Positions 27,064 to 36,625 of a stretch of DNA of 64,000 nt are shown in pieces. Position 1 is the first letter of the stretch. Each line of letters opens with the position of its first letter. The DNA is from JACPVF01 sp964502095 (lineage in GTDB: Bacteria > Chloroflexota > Anaerolineae > Anaerolineales > Villigracilaceae). The stretch spans positions 372,001 through 436,000 of the forward strand of contig CAZCUF010000001.1 in NCBI GenBank assembly GCA_964502095.1. Reading direction: 5' to 3'. Below the pieces are notes generated by a model. That model worked only from the letters and a program-made list of their open reading frames with translations, had not been told where the DNA came from and searched no databases. A program made the position numbers and the translations under genes.

Positions 27064-27381
27064 TTAACTTTCCTCGTTGGGATTGGTATAGTGAGTGGGG
27101 ACAGTGTTTTCTGGTATGAAAACCAACTGCAACCCTTCCATGTCCACCACGGAGCGCTTGGTGTTGCCATCCATACGCAGGGCGAAATGCTGTTCGGTAT
27201 TCGTGCTCCAGGCTTGGACAACGCCGCCGTTCTTGCACTCCTTTTTGCATTTTTCCCAAAGATAGTCGCGCACACGGGCAGAGACATGACCGATGAACAC
27301 GTTGGGATACGGCTCCAACAGCCAGCGGGTCAGTTCGCCGCGCAGACGCTTGGGGACGTTTTCGAGGACGATCGTCATCAT
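27064..27381 (-). CDS. cas2: CRISPR-associated endonuclease Cas2, type I-E
   Basis: A 105-residue Cas2e, opening with MTIVLENVPKRLRGELTRWLLEPYPNVFIGHVSARVRDYLW in two blocks typical of the E. coli-like subtype. It pairs with Cas1 to insert new spacers at the leader end of the array, which lies directly downstream. Its start overlaps the cas1 stop by four bases, so adaptation genes are translated together. Length is normal for Cas2e (about 95-105). Confidence 0.96.
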   Translation of the reverse strand: MMTIVLENVPKRLRGELTRWLLEPYPNVFIGHVSARVRDYLWEKCKKECKNGGVVQAWSTNTEQHFALRMDGNTKRSVVDMEGLQLVFIPENTVPTHYTNPNEES

Positions 27382-28295
27382 AGGGTGGATTCGCTTTCTT
27401 CGAGCAGATCAACCCAAAGGTCGGTGGGAAGCGCAGGATCCGCATCCACACCATTTGACTCGTCCGTCGGTTCAGGCGGGACTTCGAGGATGTCGTCAAT
27501 GTCGGGCAGAATCCGCTCGAGCAGTTTGACCTCGCGGAACTTCTCGCGGCAAGCCATACGGGCACGCCGTTCGACGTTTTCATTGCTCTCTGCCACGGCG
27601 GAAAAAGCGATCGGGATCGTGATGTCGGCTTTGTAGAGATCGGCAACATCGTACACAAAGGATAGTTGTTTGCCGTTGTGTACGAAGCCGATGGCGGGCG
27701 AGTAGCCGCCAGAGACAATCGCCGCGTGGCAGAGGGAGTTGAGCGTGGCGTTCGCCGCCGAAAGCGCGCGGTTGATCGGGTCGCCTCCGTTCCAGTTGAA
27801 ACGGTCGTACGCCCGTCCATGCCACGCGACGCCGTAGGTCTCGCTGGCTTTTTTGTACGCGCGGCGGACGCGCACGCCCTCGAAGCCGCGGATCTGCGGA
27901 AGGGTGAGATCGGCGTCCAGCGGCTCATCGAATCGCTTTTGATACATGCGGATGCACACACGCGTATGCTTGACGGGGTCGCAGGCGAGTTCGGCTTGCT
28001 TGAGCAGGTGATATGCTTTGCGCGTTTCGCCCAAGCCCTGCGCGTAGAACTTGGTCATCTCTTCGCCTGTCCAGAGCAGACTGCATCCGTTATCTGCCAG
28101 TACTTTGACGGCGGCATGGGTGATCTTCGTGCCAGTTCCGAGCATCAGCACACACAATGACGCGGCTGGCACAAGCGTGCGCCCGTCTTTCTTCCATAGT
28201 TCGATTGCATGCCCAGCCTGTTCGATCACTGCGTGCTCAACGTAGAGATACGAAAGGCTGTCACGCAATTTGGGTAATCCATATAAATCTTGCAT
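27378..28295 (-). CDS. cas1: CRISPR-associated integrase Cas1, type I-E
   Basis: A 305-residue Cas1e. The metal-site region is visible: YVEHAVIEQ near the N-terminus, ALSAANATLNSLCHAAIVSGGYSPAIGFVH with the catalytic His, and the strand LSFVYDVADLYK with the catalytic Asp. It cuts and joins protospacers into the array with Cas2. The start has a strong AGGAGG RBS. The gene is separated from cas6e by 161 bases containing an inverted repeat, so it may have its own expression level. Confidence 0.97.
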   Translation of the reverse strand: MQDLYGLPKLRDSLSYLYVEHAVIEQAGHAIELWKKDGRTLVPAASLCVLMLGTGTKITHAAVKVLADNGCSLLWTGEEMTKFYAQGLGETRKAYHLLKQAELACDPVKHTRVCIRMYQKRFDEPLDADLTLPQIRGFEGVRVRRAYKKASETYGVAWHGRAYDRFNWNGGDPINRALSAANATLNSLCHAAIVSGGYSPAIGFVHNGKQLSFVYDVADLYKADITIPIAFSAVAESNENVERRARMACREKFREVKLLERILPDIDDILEVPPEPTDESNGVDADPALPTDLWVDLLEESESTL

Positions 28296-28315
28296 GAAAG
28301 CCTCCTTGGTTAGAA

Positions 28316-28368
28316 CGTCCCGAAGGTTTGGGCGCAGACCAAGCCTGATTCAAAAAGCCTTCGGGACG
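28316..28368. repeat. inverted repeat between cas6e and cas1
   Basis: CGTCCCGAAGG (28316-28326) and CCTTCGGGACG (28358-28368) are exact complements with a 31-base loop. The 161-base gap 28296-28456 also holds a second, weaker CCTCGGAGG palindrome near 28444. There is no gene in it. Confidence 0.75.
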
Positions 28369-28456
28369 GTGAATGAAAATAGGGATAAAGACTATTCGGT
28401 TTTTAAGGTACAGATCGCGCTCAGACCTCAGAAGCCTTGAAGACCTCGGAGGTTTC

Positions 28457-29134
28457 TTAATCAGCCCGCGCCAACGAGAGCAAACCGAAGCCGAGTCCCT
28501 TGGCGCTGCCAAAGCCCGTGAAGATGGAATTCACAAGGTTGATCGAATCTTTTACTTGCAAGACGCCATCAAATTGCACGGATAGAAAGTTCAAGCGGGA
28601 TGCTTTTTCTTTTTCCTTGAACAATTTTCCACGAGTGAACTGCTCGTTGACAATATTGACATGGATCAAAGCCGCGCCAGCGGATTCAAGTTTACGTTGC
28701 AGCCATTTTTGCTGATCGTCTTCATGGATTAAGCCAACGCGCCGCCCTTGCTTTTTCCCTTCCCGGTCTTTCTTGACCGTGGGGTTGGCGCGCAGACGGA
28801 AAGCCAGAGTCTGTCCTTCATGCAGATTCAAACGCAACTCCCTAATAGCGGGGTTTTCCACATCCAACGGAAGTTCGTTTTCTCCGAGCAGGTAATCCTT
28901 CCCTTCCGCCAGCAGAAAAGACCAATCCGGCTTTTGCCGCGATTGCACGAGCAAAGTGGGGATGCGCGTGCGCGGATGCAAATCCACGCGGAAAAGAACG
29001 CCTGACGGTTCGTTGTTTTTGTAGTTGGCGTCAGGCAATGCCTTGCAAACTGTGCGGTGCATTTCGTAGGGATCAGCGAGTTCGTTCCGCGCCTGCCGTG
29101 AACGCGGATTGAGGATGAGTCGAGAGAGATACAT
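28457..29134 (-). CDS. cas6e: crRNA endonuclease Cas6e
   Basis: A 225-residue Cas6e (Cse3/CasE). It opens MYLSRLILNPRSRQARNEL, has the N-terminal His region (DPYEMHRTVCKALPD) expected to include the catalytic residue, and ends with the Gly-rich loop GFGSAKGLGFGLLSLAR. It cuts the array transcript at the base of each repeat hairpin and stays bound in Cascade. Its ATG shares one base with the cas5e stop (TAATG). Confidence 0.96.
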   Translation of the reverse strand: MYLSRLILNPRSRQARNELADPYEMHRTVCKALPDANYKNNEPSGVLFRVDLHPRTRIPTLLVQSRQKPDWSFLLAEGKDYLLGENELPLDVENPAIRELRLNLHEGQTLAFRLRANPTVKKDREGKKQGRRVGLIHEDDQQKWLQRKLESAGAALIHVNIVNEQFTRGKLFKEKEKASRLNFLSVQFDGVLQVKDSINLVNSIFTGFGSAKGLGFGLLSLARAD

Positions 29135-29802
29135 TAGACTGCCTCCGTAATAGATTCAGGCGCTTCATAAAAAGTGACCCGCACGCGACGCGGCGCGAAT
29201 TTGCGTCTTTCTCGCGAGAATGAGAGTGGCTGATCTACACGGACAATCGAGCCGCCCTTATCATCTTCCAGCACAACGCGCAGTTTTTCTTTCTTGGTTT
29301 CGCACAGGCAAGGCTGTGTTTTCAATACTTCTTCGAGAGTCTCGCCTTTTCGCAATCCGCCTGTTAATGGAATCGGTTCGCTTGGCACGAACGCTTTACG
29401 CCCAAGAAACAACGCCCAGACGGGTTTTTGCAAAGCGGACTGGATGCGTTCAAGTAAAGCCCGATCGTCACTTTCAAGACCAACGAGAAAAACAGCATTG
29501 GCAAGATAGTAACGCGTAGATATTTCAGTATCCTTCGTGCCTTTGCCTTGAGCCATCAAGACGTTTTGGGCAGTGTGGTAATCCACTCGGAGCAGACCTT
29601 CTCTATCCACACGCACGCCCATTCGGAGCGATGTCAGCGGCGTCAAGGCTTCATCGTCTTCGCGGTCAATGCCTAGCGCGGCACAGAGCAAACCAAGTAC
29701 CCCGCTCTTGGATGGCTCCAGCCCTGTGTCGCGCACGGTGAATCGGCTTTGCGTGCCCCACGATTGCATGGGACCGCTTAATCGAATCAAAAGCGTGTTC
29801 AT
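29134..29802 (-). CDS. cas5e: Cascade subunit Cas5e
   Basis: A 222-residue Cas5e (CasD). The start motif (LLIRLSGPMQSWGTQSRF) and the block KSGVLGLLCAALGIDRED are characteristic. It binds the 5' handle of the crRNA and caps the Cas7 backbone. It starts three bases after the cas7e stop, so it is tightly coupled. Confidence 0.96.
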   Translation of the reverse strand: MNTLLIRLSGPMQSWGTQSRFTVRDTGLEPSKSGVLGLLCAALGIDREDDEALTPLTSLRMGVRVDREGLLRVDYHTAQNVLMAQGKGTKDTEISTRYYLANAVFLVGLESDDRALLERIQSALQKPVWALFLGRKAFVPSEPIPLTGGLRKGETLEEVLKTQPCLCETKKEKLRVVLEDDKGGSIVRVDQPLSFSRERRKFAPRRVRVTFYEAPESITEAV

Positions 29803-29805
29803 AGG

Positions 29806-30861
29806 CTACTCCAATGGACCGAGCAATTTCTTCACCCAACCGTCCATGTTATCGTCGCCGTCTACTGAAAGTGTTGCGGTTGTAGTCTCTTTACTTCCAT
29901 AGACTTTATTCAGTTTTTCCCAATAGGCTTTGAGCTTTTCAATGGACGCGGACATCAAACCGCCATCGCGCCCAGATTTGACAGGCGTTTCAAAAGCGTT
30001 TGCCAACGACCACGATTGCCCATCCTTGCGGACAACACCCAGCATGAAGTCTGGCGGGTTTTGCGCGCCAAAACTGTTCTGCTTGCCAGTAGGAATTGCC
30101 AACGCCGCCGCGCGCAAGAATCCTTCAACTGTTTTGCGGGCGAGTTCTTTGTCGTCGTTAAGATTTTTGACCAGCAACTCCCAGTCAATGCGTGCATAGC
30201 GGTAGAAACAGGCGCTGTTGAAGGCGGTCACGCCAATCATGCTTGCGCCAGTCTCATCGTCTTTTTGCAGATCGTCCACAGCGGTGAAGTAATCCAACTC
30301 CATGTTGACACGATGAGTCGAGATGGCATGGGCGACCTGGCAGGCGGCGTCCAGTTTGACTGTGCTGGGTTTACGCGCCAACATACGGCCAAACAAAGCG
30401 ACATCTGGCGCGCTGGTAAACTCAGCCATTGACTTGACGGTTTTCTTAATCAATTCAGGAATTGCAGATTCGCCGTCCTTGTCTAGCGCAGTTACCGCAT
30501 TTTGAATCTCATCTTCGTCCACATACGCAAGCACATTGGAGCGGGTTGGATTCTTCTTGTCCATGTCGCCAAGAAGTTGCTGAACGAAGGCAATGGCAAG
30601 TTTTTCAGAATCCTCTTTTGATTTTCCAGTCTTTTCAAGTTTTTCTGCAATTTCACGGGCAAGCCAGCGTGTACGCACTCCTGTTTCGACTTCAGTTGTT
30701 TTGGCAAATACGGGGTGTTCACGCATGGCTCGCTTAATCGCCTGTGACGAAACCCGCGCGCGGCGCACGCCGCCAAATTCGGTGTCCTTCGGGTTGCCTG
30801 TGTCGTCGCGGTTGAGATTGGAAGGCGCAAAGTTTTGCAGGATGTGAAGTTCGATGAACAT
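29806..30861 (-). CDS. cas7e: Cascade backbone subunit Cas7e
   Basis: A 351-residue Cas7e (Cse4/CasC). Family marks are ELHILQNFAPSNLNRDDTGNPKD at the start, the segment GGVRRARVSSQAIKRAMR, and AFNSACFYRYARIDW later. Six copies are expected along the crRNA in Cascade. The gene follows cse2 by three bases. Confidence 0.97.
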   Translation of the reverse strand: MFIELHILQNFAPSNLNRDDTGNPKDTEFGGVRRARVSSQAIKRAMREHPVFAKTTEVETGVRTRWLAREIAEKLEKTGKSKEDSEKLAIAFVQQLLGDMDKKNPTRSNVLAYVDEDEIQNAVTALDKDGESAIPELIKKTVKSMAEFTSAPDVALFGRMLARKPSTVKLDAACQVAHAISTHRVNMELDYFTAVDDLQKDDETGASMIGVTAFNSACFYRYARIDWELLVKNLNDDKELARKTVEGFLRAAALAIPTGKQNSFGAQNPPDFMLGVVRKDGQSWSLANAFETPVKSGRDGGLMSASIEKLKAYWEKLNKVYGSKETTTATLSVDGDDNMDGWVKKLLGPLE

Positions 30862-30864
30862 GGT

Positions 30865-31392
30865 TTATTCTCCTTTATCGTCTGAATTGTTGTTTGGATC
30901 GGCTAATTGGCGTCCACCCCAGAAGGAGCGCGCCCATTTTTTCTGGACAAAGCGATCTTCGTGCCCCCAATTTTGCAGGTCCCGAAGAAGTTCATTCCAG
31001 TTGACGGGTTCCTCATCTTTGGATTTGAGAAAGCTGACTGCCTGACGCAAATATTCGGGCAGATCGTCGGAGTGAGCGGCAAGCAAGACAGTAAACCGAC
31101 GTTCAAGCGCCTCTTTGCCACTTTCAGTTCGTGTCTTTGCCAAATGTGTCCCCATATTGCCTTCATTCGTAGACTTTGGATGAAAGGCAAACAACGCCGC
31201 CACCAAATAATAGGCGGACTCTTTGTAGCGCGCATCCTGACCGAGAAACGGCTCGACGTAGCGATACATATCTGCCACTGTGCCAGGCGGTTGACCTAGC
31301 CCGCGCCGCAGGGAAGCCAGCGCGGCGCGATTGTTATCCGCCTTGAGTTTTTGCAGATAGCGGATAAATGGATGGGGTTCTTGATGGTTCAT
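30865..31392 (-). CDS. cse2: Cascade small subunit Cse2
   Basis: A 175-residue all-helical Cse2 (CasB/Cas11e). Visible are RGLGQPPGTVADMYRYVEPFL, the conserved core with Arg and Pro, and a C-terminal basic stretch. It stabilises the R-loop together with Cse1. The start overlaps the cse1 stop (ATGA). Confidence 0.93.
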   Translation of the reverse strand: MNHQEPHPFIRYLQKLKADNNRAALASLRRGLGQPPGTVADMYRYVEPFLGQDARYKESAYYLVAALFAFHPKSTNEGNMGTHLAKTRTESGKEALERRFTVLLAAHSDDLPEYLRQAVSFLKSKDEEPVNWNELLRDLQNWGHEDRFVQKKWARSFWGGRQLADPNNNSDDKGE

Positions 31393-32933
31393 TCTTCTAC
31401 CTCCTTTTGGGTTTGAATTTCACCGAATAACTTTTTAAGTTCGCCGCGCAAGACGCCGTCGGCTCGTACTGCCGCTTTGAGAGCGTTTGCGCTTTCACCT
31501 GCCATGCGCTCGGCGCCTGCCAGAGCATCTTCGGCGGTTTGTTGAAGTGTCTCTGTCCATTGTTTCATGGCGGCGTCAGGATCGGCAGGTAATCCTTCAA
31601 CCAAGATCACAAACGGGATTTCAAGTGATGCCCAGTAATTTTCTTCTGCATTCCAGTGTCTCATTAGCTTAGAAATATCGTCTGGATTAGGTTGCTTACC
31701 ATCTTTATCGTCTGCTGATGGAGAAATGACAATCCTTGCCAAAGTTCTAGTCGCTCTCCACAATAACGATTTGACCTCTTCTGCATATGCTGATGCATCG
31801 GTAAGTCTCACTACCAAACTCTCATCGGCAAGATAAGACAAAGGCAGAGGCATATTTTCGTGACGGTAAAAATAAATTTTGGCGTCTTTATGGTGAACGC
31901 TAGCGCCTAATGCCATGTAGCGATATTTCTGATGAACTTCAAAGCAATTCGTTTCATCCAAGATTAACGCAAGCCAGTTAAATGCTTTTGGCGGATGAAC
32001 TTCGTTGGGATTGTTCCTTGTCAGCAATGTATAACTGTCGCGCCATAAACTCTTTTCCCTTGAGAATGCCAAGAATCTCCAGCCCTTGTCTTTCTTGGAA
32101 TACTGTTTGAAAGGGTCTTCTATCTCCTTGTCGGTATCTAAGCCTTTCAAAATCTGTATTGATTCAACATAGCTCTCTGTGCTATCTCCTCCAGGAATTA
32201 ATAAGACCTTTCGGTTTTGCCATGTCAAATAATCAAGATACCCATTGGGTTTTTCTCGTGGATCAAATGGATTATCCATTTCCCATACAGGCTCGTCTTT
32301 TCCAAGAGTAGCCAAAGGTTTGTTTTTTGTGTATTGGAGGCAATTAAGCATCAAGGTCTCAAAGAGGTTATTGCCTTCAACAAGGAATGTGATGCCGTTG
32401 AGTAGTGGTGCGCGAGTAAGGTTTGGTTTACCTGGGTACACTAGTCCACCCAACCCAAAATATTGAGCAACTAACAAAGTTCTAGCCGCCTGAGCAAATC
32501 CAATTCGCGCAGTCCCGATAACCATTTGATGTTCGAATAACTCATTGGCAGTCCCCATTCCGTGAGGTAGCAACAATACGCTTTTTTCGACCATATCTTC
32601 GCCCTTGAATTGGTAGAAAGGGCGTTTCTCATCGAATAGATTGAAGCGCGAATGCCATTTCTTGAAGTAGGAAGAAAACGGATTAGCATCAAATTTTTTC
32701 GCTTTCCACAACTGAGCCCACTCCACTTCGTCAACAGGTCCGCGAAGAACGCTGTGAAGAACCGCTAATAACAAACGATATAGCGCGGCTGTTTCGAGAG
32801 GTGAATCACCTTGAAGTCCGCGTAATTCGTGAGCGTTTTGGAATGTTTCCTGCAAATTGAATTGCGCTATCCGTGCATCCGTTTGTATGCAAGAAACCCA
32901 GGGTTCGTCTATTAGACTGAATGTATAGGTCAT
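31389..32933 (-). CDS. cse1: Cascade large subunit Cse1 (Cas8e)
   Basis: A 514-residue Cse1 (CasA). The opening FSLIDEPWVSCIQTDARIAQFNLQE and the block PFYQFKGEDMVEKSVLLLPHG match the family. It reads the PAM and recruits Cas3. Length is within the usual 480-560 range. Its ATG overlaps the cas3 stop by four bases, tying effector assembly to nuclease translation. Confidence 0.96.
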   Translation of the reverse strand: MTYTFSLIDEPWVSCIQTDARIAQFNLQETFQNAHELRGLQGDSPLETAALYRLLLAVLHSVLRGPVDEVEWAQLWKAKKFDANPFSSYFKKWHSRFNLFDEKRPFYQFKGEDMVEKSVLLLPHGMGTANELFEHQMVIGTARIGFAQAARTLLVAQYFGLGGLVYPGKPNLTRAPLLNGITFLVEGNNLFETLMLNCLQYTKNKPLATLGKDEPVWEMDNPFDPREKPNGYLDYLTWQNRKVLLIPGGDSTESYVESIQILKGLDTDKEIEDPFKQYSKKDKGWRFLAFSREKSLWRDSYTLLTRNNPNEVHPPKAFNWLALILDETNCFEVHQKYRYMALGASVHHKDAKIYFYRHENMPLPLSYLADESLVVRLTDASAYAEEVKSLLWRATRTLARIVISPSADDKDGKQPNPDDISKLMRHWNAEENYWASLEIPFVILVEGLPADPDAAMKQWTETLQQTAEDALAGAERMAGESANALKAAVRADGVLRGELKKLFGEIQTQKEVEE

Positions 32934-35900
32934 TGATCCTCCTGTTTGGTTTCAAGACCAGTTTTAGTATCTAACCTCAAAATATACTTTATTTCATCTA
33001 GTCTGCATGTCCCTTCTTCAAACACAACAGGGAACACATGCTTTAACGCGGCTACCTCCTTCCAATGTGACCAACTTAATGAAGAGCTATTTTTGTTGAA
33101 GAAATCAACGACTTGCCTTTTTTGGATACTTATTGACTGCCGAAGAATCTTTTTGATCAAATCCTTGTCAGGCTTGGTGTTTTCATCTATTTGGTCTTGG
33201 GTAGCTATGTAATCAAGATAAAGATTCCCATTAATACGATGCAGACAAATTAAGGAGACGCTTGGCTCAGAAAGCCTCGTCATGGCTTTGAATGCAACAT
33301 GTACATTCGAATCCTCCTCTTCAAAGTTATTATTGGGCTGACTCAATAAATGCTTTTCAGTAACTTCGGGAATTAACTGCTTAATTGAAACCGATAAAGC
33401 ATCTCGCTCTTTTTTTCTTGCCTTCTCAATAGCTTCTTCCATATCTTTTCTCAGGTTTTCATCACTGATTTCAATATCGTCACCATATACAGCCTCAATT
33501 AAATCCGTCGTTTGAGCAGGCAAGGTGATTTCAGTCATATCTTTTAACACCAGCCAGGTCTTCAACATCACGGAGCGTTCATACACATATTCATCCGTTC
33601 CAAAATCAGGAATATCTTCCTTTTGCGGGAAGGCGATCAATAATGCGGGGGGGTTCAAGTCGGCAGGGCGGGTTGGGTCGTTTTGGCTGTGACGATGCAA
33701 ACGCCCTGCGCGTTGGATGAGCAAGTCAATTGGGGCAAGGTCAGAGATCATGTAATCGAAATCCAGATCGAGGCTTTGCTCGATGACCTGAGTGGCAACC
33801 ACGATGGATTTTTTCGGGCGGTTGGGATTCTTGCCACCCTTTTCATCTTTCCCAAATTTGCCAAGAACGGACTTCTCTATTTCCTCCCGCCATGCAAATG
33901 GGAAGCGGGCATGGAACAGAATTAAATCTTCCTCTGGCACAAGCCTAGCCTGCTTGATCTCTCGATAGACCTCCTGCGCCCGTTGAACGCGGTTGCAAAT
34001 CACCGCCACGCAACCGCCATGTTGCAGGGCGGTTCGCAAATGTTCGATGATGGTCTGCGGCTGAACGTCACAGGGTTGCAATTGAACTGTGCGCGAAGAA
34101 GGTGTATCGAGAGCGATACTTTGAATCCCTGCGTTGCTCGCAATTGTCAGGCGTGGATATTCGGCGGGCGGCAAATCCACTTCTTCACCAAGATAGGCGG
34201 CAGTTAAGTCTCGGCGCGTTTTCTCTGGCAGGGTCGCTGAAAGCAAAATTACTGAAACGCCGATTTGTTTGAGCCAAGCCAGCAGGCGTTTGAATAGTTC
34301 CGACATGTAGGTATCATAAGCATGGACTTCATCGAAGATGACCACCTTATTTTGCAAACCAAACATCCGCACAAAGAAATGACGGGTTTGCAAAACGCTC
34401 ATCAGCGCCTGATCCACTGTTCCCACACCAAAGGGCGCAAGCAGAGTCCGCTTGCGCGGCAAAAACCATGTCTCGGCGCGGATCCCGCCATCGGTATTAT
34501 TTTGATTGTCATCGTCAGAAACTCCCCGCGCTTCAACTGTTTTGTTATCGCCCAGCAATGCACCGCCGTGAACGAGATGGAGATTTAAGATTTCATCGGG
34601 ATAGCGTTGCCGCAAGAATCTTCTCACACGCCTATACATTTGATTGCTGGTTGCCTGCGTGGGCATAGCGATATACATCCCGCTTCCGCGCTGAGATTGA
34701 AGCCAGATATCCGTCGCGTAAAGCGCCGCTTCGGTTTTGCCTGAACCTGTGGGCGATTCGAGAATCATCAATGCGGGCAGGGGTGTTTTTGCAACTTCAT
34801 CTATAACCTTTTGCTGAATGGAATTAGGCAGAGTAATGAGAGGAAACATTTCTTTGAAGGTCAAAGTCTTTCCGTCCGCCCGCCAATTGAACCAACCTAA
34901 ATCAGTCAGCGCCTTTTCAGCGTACCCAGCACTACGGGCGGCATATTCTTCCAGCGGAACATTGACGTTCTTTTCATATGGAAAATATTCCGTCATCGAG
35001 CCGATCCAGTCCGCCACGCTGGTGAAGCCAGAAAATAAAGCGAGAAAAGCATTGAGTTCTTTTGGATCGGCAGGCAGTGAAAACTTTGTGGCTGGGTTGA
35101 ATATTTCTAACATGGCTTGCACAAGTTCCCTACGAGCCGTATCCCAATTTTTATCTTTCTCGCCTGTATCATCCGATGTCATTTGCGGCGTTTGCCATTG
35201 GCTGGGCGTGGGCCATGTGCCATGATGTCCGCCCAATGCCTGAGCAATGGCTTTTGAATTTTCTTTTGCGATGTTCAAATATTCTTCCAGCAATGTTCGC
35301 AATGCCCAGGTTGAAACTACTCCATGTGGCGAAGCGTTTGGGACAGGGGTCGTCGGCAACCAAAATCCCGCCTTGCGGATTTCATCATAGACAGGCTTGT
35401 ACTTAATTTGAAACGATGGCGAAGCCTTGCCCAAATCGTGAAGACTGATAAGAAACGCCAGTGTTCGCCCAGCCGATTCTTCGTCGCAACCAAGCCACTC
35501 TGTAAACTTACGTTTCGATTCGCGGTCCAGAGCTTGATTCCACATCGTGAGCGCAACCTGTCCGACATCAATTAGGTGATAGACCAAACGATGAATTTTT
35601 CCTACATCTTTTTTATCCGCTTTTGCCCAAAAGGAACGATATGATTTCATTTCTGTTTGCGTCACTTTATATTGATTTGCCAAATCTCTTACATGCTGAA
35701 CAATTTCATTGCGCAACCCCTCAGGCTCCAGCGCCTCGCAATCGGCGCCCCAACCGCGAATCCAGGGGAGCATCTCGCGCCACTCGGCGATGTCCACGCT
35801 CCAGAGACAGCCGCCGTCTTCGGTATCTTCCACCTTCTCCAGCGGATGCCAGATGCTTTCCTTCACGCGCCTTGTCACAGCTTGAGAGAAGCGCAGTTTC

Positions 35901-36616
35901 ACCGTGACAGGGTCCTTGCCGCCAACCCAAATTCCCCAGGCGTGTTTGAGCAACTGCTCGTCGTTGAACGATTCGGGGATTTCGTACGTCTCGCCAGAGA
36001 GAAACGCCGAGAGGATGCGGTCTATTTTGAAGGCAAAGATTTGATCGTTGAAATCGCTCCGCGCGATGACGTACACGCTGTCGCTCCAAATAGACGGCTC
36101 GATCAAATACGGGCTGATGACGTGACGGGTGAGCCCGTCGCTCCCTAATGCCTGATACTCGATCCGCGCTTTTCTCTGCTCCACCCAAGCCTGCGCGATC
36201 GTTTCGATAATTTTTACTTTTCCAGGATTCTTTTCCTGTGACGACAACCGCTCGGCAGATTTGAGCAAACGCTCGGTCATCGGCTGGCGCAAAGTCGCGG
36301 CGAGCTTCTCCACCGCGTTGACAGTGTGCGGCTGGTGAAAGCGCGTCTGCCGCGAGGTTCTTCGCCCTGCCAGATAGAGGGTCAATGCCTCGTGCAAATT
36401 GAGTTTGATCTCGGAGATGAGTTTTGTCTTCGGGATGTGCCAGCGTCCCTCATCGTCCTGCTCAACGGGGTAATCTCCCGTCAGGTCTTTGCGGTCACGA
36501 AATATGGTTTCGCGCGAAACGCCAAGCTTCTCTGCCAGTTCAATATCGGTATAGGCGCGCTGGATGTACAGCCGCTTCAATTCTTCAAGCCGTTCTGCTT
36601 TGGTCCTTCCGCTCAT
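32930..36616 (-). CDS. cas3: Cas3 nuclease-helicase with N-terminal HTH-WYL regulator
   Basis: A 1228-residue single ORF. Residues about 5-45 form an HTH (YTDIELAEKLGVSRETIFRDRKDL), about 135-205 a WYL domain (RIEYQALGSDGLTRHVISPYLIE, VYVIARSD), and about 235-315 the WYL C-terminal extension. Cas3 then begins: HD nuclease motifs IHRLVYHLID and SLHDLGK plus GGHHGTW (463-467 region), Walker A SPTGSGKTEA (about 621-630), DEVH (762-765), SAT (793-795) and motif VI QRAGRLHRH (968-976). The start at 36616 is chosen for AGGGAG nine bases upstream; the frame reaches 36748. WYL-HTH proteins are usually separate regulators of CRISPR or defence loci. Here the sensor is fused to the effector nuclease. 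Confidence 0.95.
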   Translation of the reverse strand: MSGRTKAERLEELKRLYIQRAYTDIELAEKLGVSRETIFRDRKDLTGDYPVEQDDEGRWHIPKTKLISEIKLNLHEALTLYLAGRRTSRQTRFHQPHTVNAVEKLAATLRQPMTERLLKSAERLSSQEKNPGKVKIIETIAQAWVEQRKARIEYQALGSDGLTRHVISPYLIEPSIWSDSVYVIARSDFNDQIFAFKIDRILSAFLSGETYEIPESFNDEQLLKHAWGIWVGGKDPVTVKLRFSQAVTRRVKESIWHPLEKVEDTEDGGCLWSVDIAEWREMLPWIRGWGADCEALEPEGLRNEIVQHVRDLANQYKVTQTEMKSYRSFWAKADKKDVGKIHRLVYHLIDVGQVALTMWNQALDRESKRKFTEWLGCDEESAGRTLAFLISLHDLGKASPSFQIKYKPVYDEIRKAGFWLPTTPVPNASPHGVVSTWALRTLLEEYLNIAKENSKAIAQALGGHHGTWPTPSQWQTPQMTSDDTGEKDKNWDTARRELVQAMLEIFNPATKFSLPADPKELNAFLALFSGFTSVADWIGSMTEYFPYEKNVNVPLEEYAARSAGYAEKALTDLGWFNWRADGKTLTFKEMFPLITLPNSIQQKVIDEVAKTPLPALMILESPTGSGKTEAALYATDIWLQSQRGSGMYIAMPTQATSNQMYRRVRRFLRQRYPDEILNLHLVHGGALLGDNKTVEARGVSDDDNQNNTDGGIRAETWFLPRKRTLLAPFGVGTVDQALMSVLQTRHFFVRMFGLQNKVVIFDEVHAYDTYMSELFKRLLAWLKQIGVSVILLSATLPEKTRRDLTAAYLGEEVDLPPAEYPRLTIASNAGIQSIALDTPSSRTVQLQPCDVQPQTIIEHLRTALQHGGCVAVICNRVQRAQEVYREIKQARLVPEEDLILFHARFPFAWREEIEKSVLGKFGKDEKGGKNPNRPKKSIVVATQVIEQSLDLDFDYMISDLAPIDLLIQRAGRLHRHSQNDPTRPADLNPPALLIAFPQKEDIPDFGTDEYVYERSVMLKTWLVLKDMTEITLPAQTTDLIEAVYGDDIEISDENLRKDMEEAIEKARKKERDALSVSIKQLIPEVTEKHLLSQPNNNFEEEDSNVHVAFKAMTRLSEPSVSLICLHRINGNLYLDYIATQDQIDENTKPDKDLIKKILRQSISIQKRQVVDFFNKNSSSLSWSHWKEVAALKHVFPVVFEEGTCRLDEIKYILRLDTKTGLETKQEDQ

Positions 36617-36625
36617 GGTTTCTCC

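Noticed and set aside
27020..27961. 313-codon minus-strand ORF across cas1 and cas2
   Set aside because: It lies in another frame over two clear cas genes; its sequence has no family resemblance and is Arg/Ser-rich, as expected of a shadow frame.
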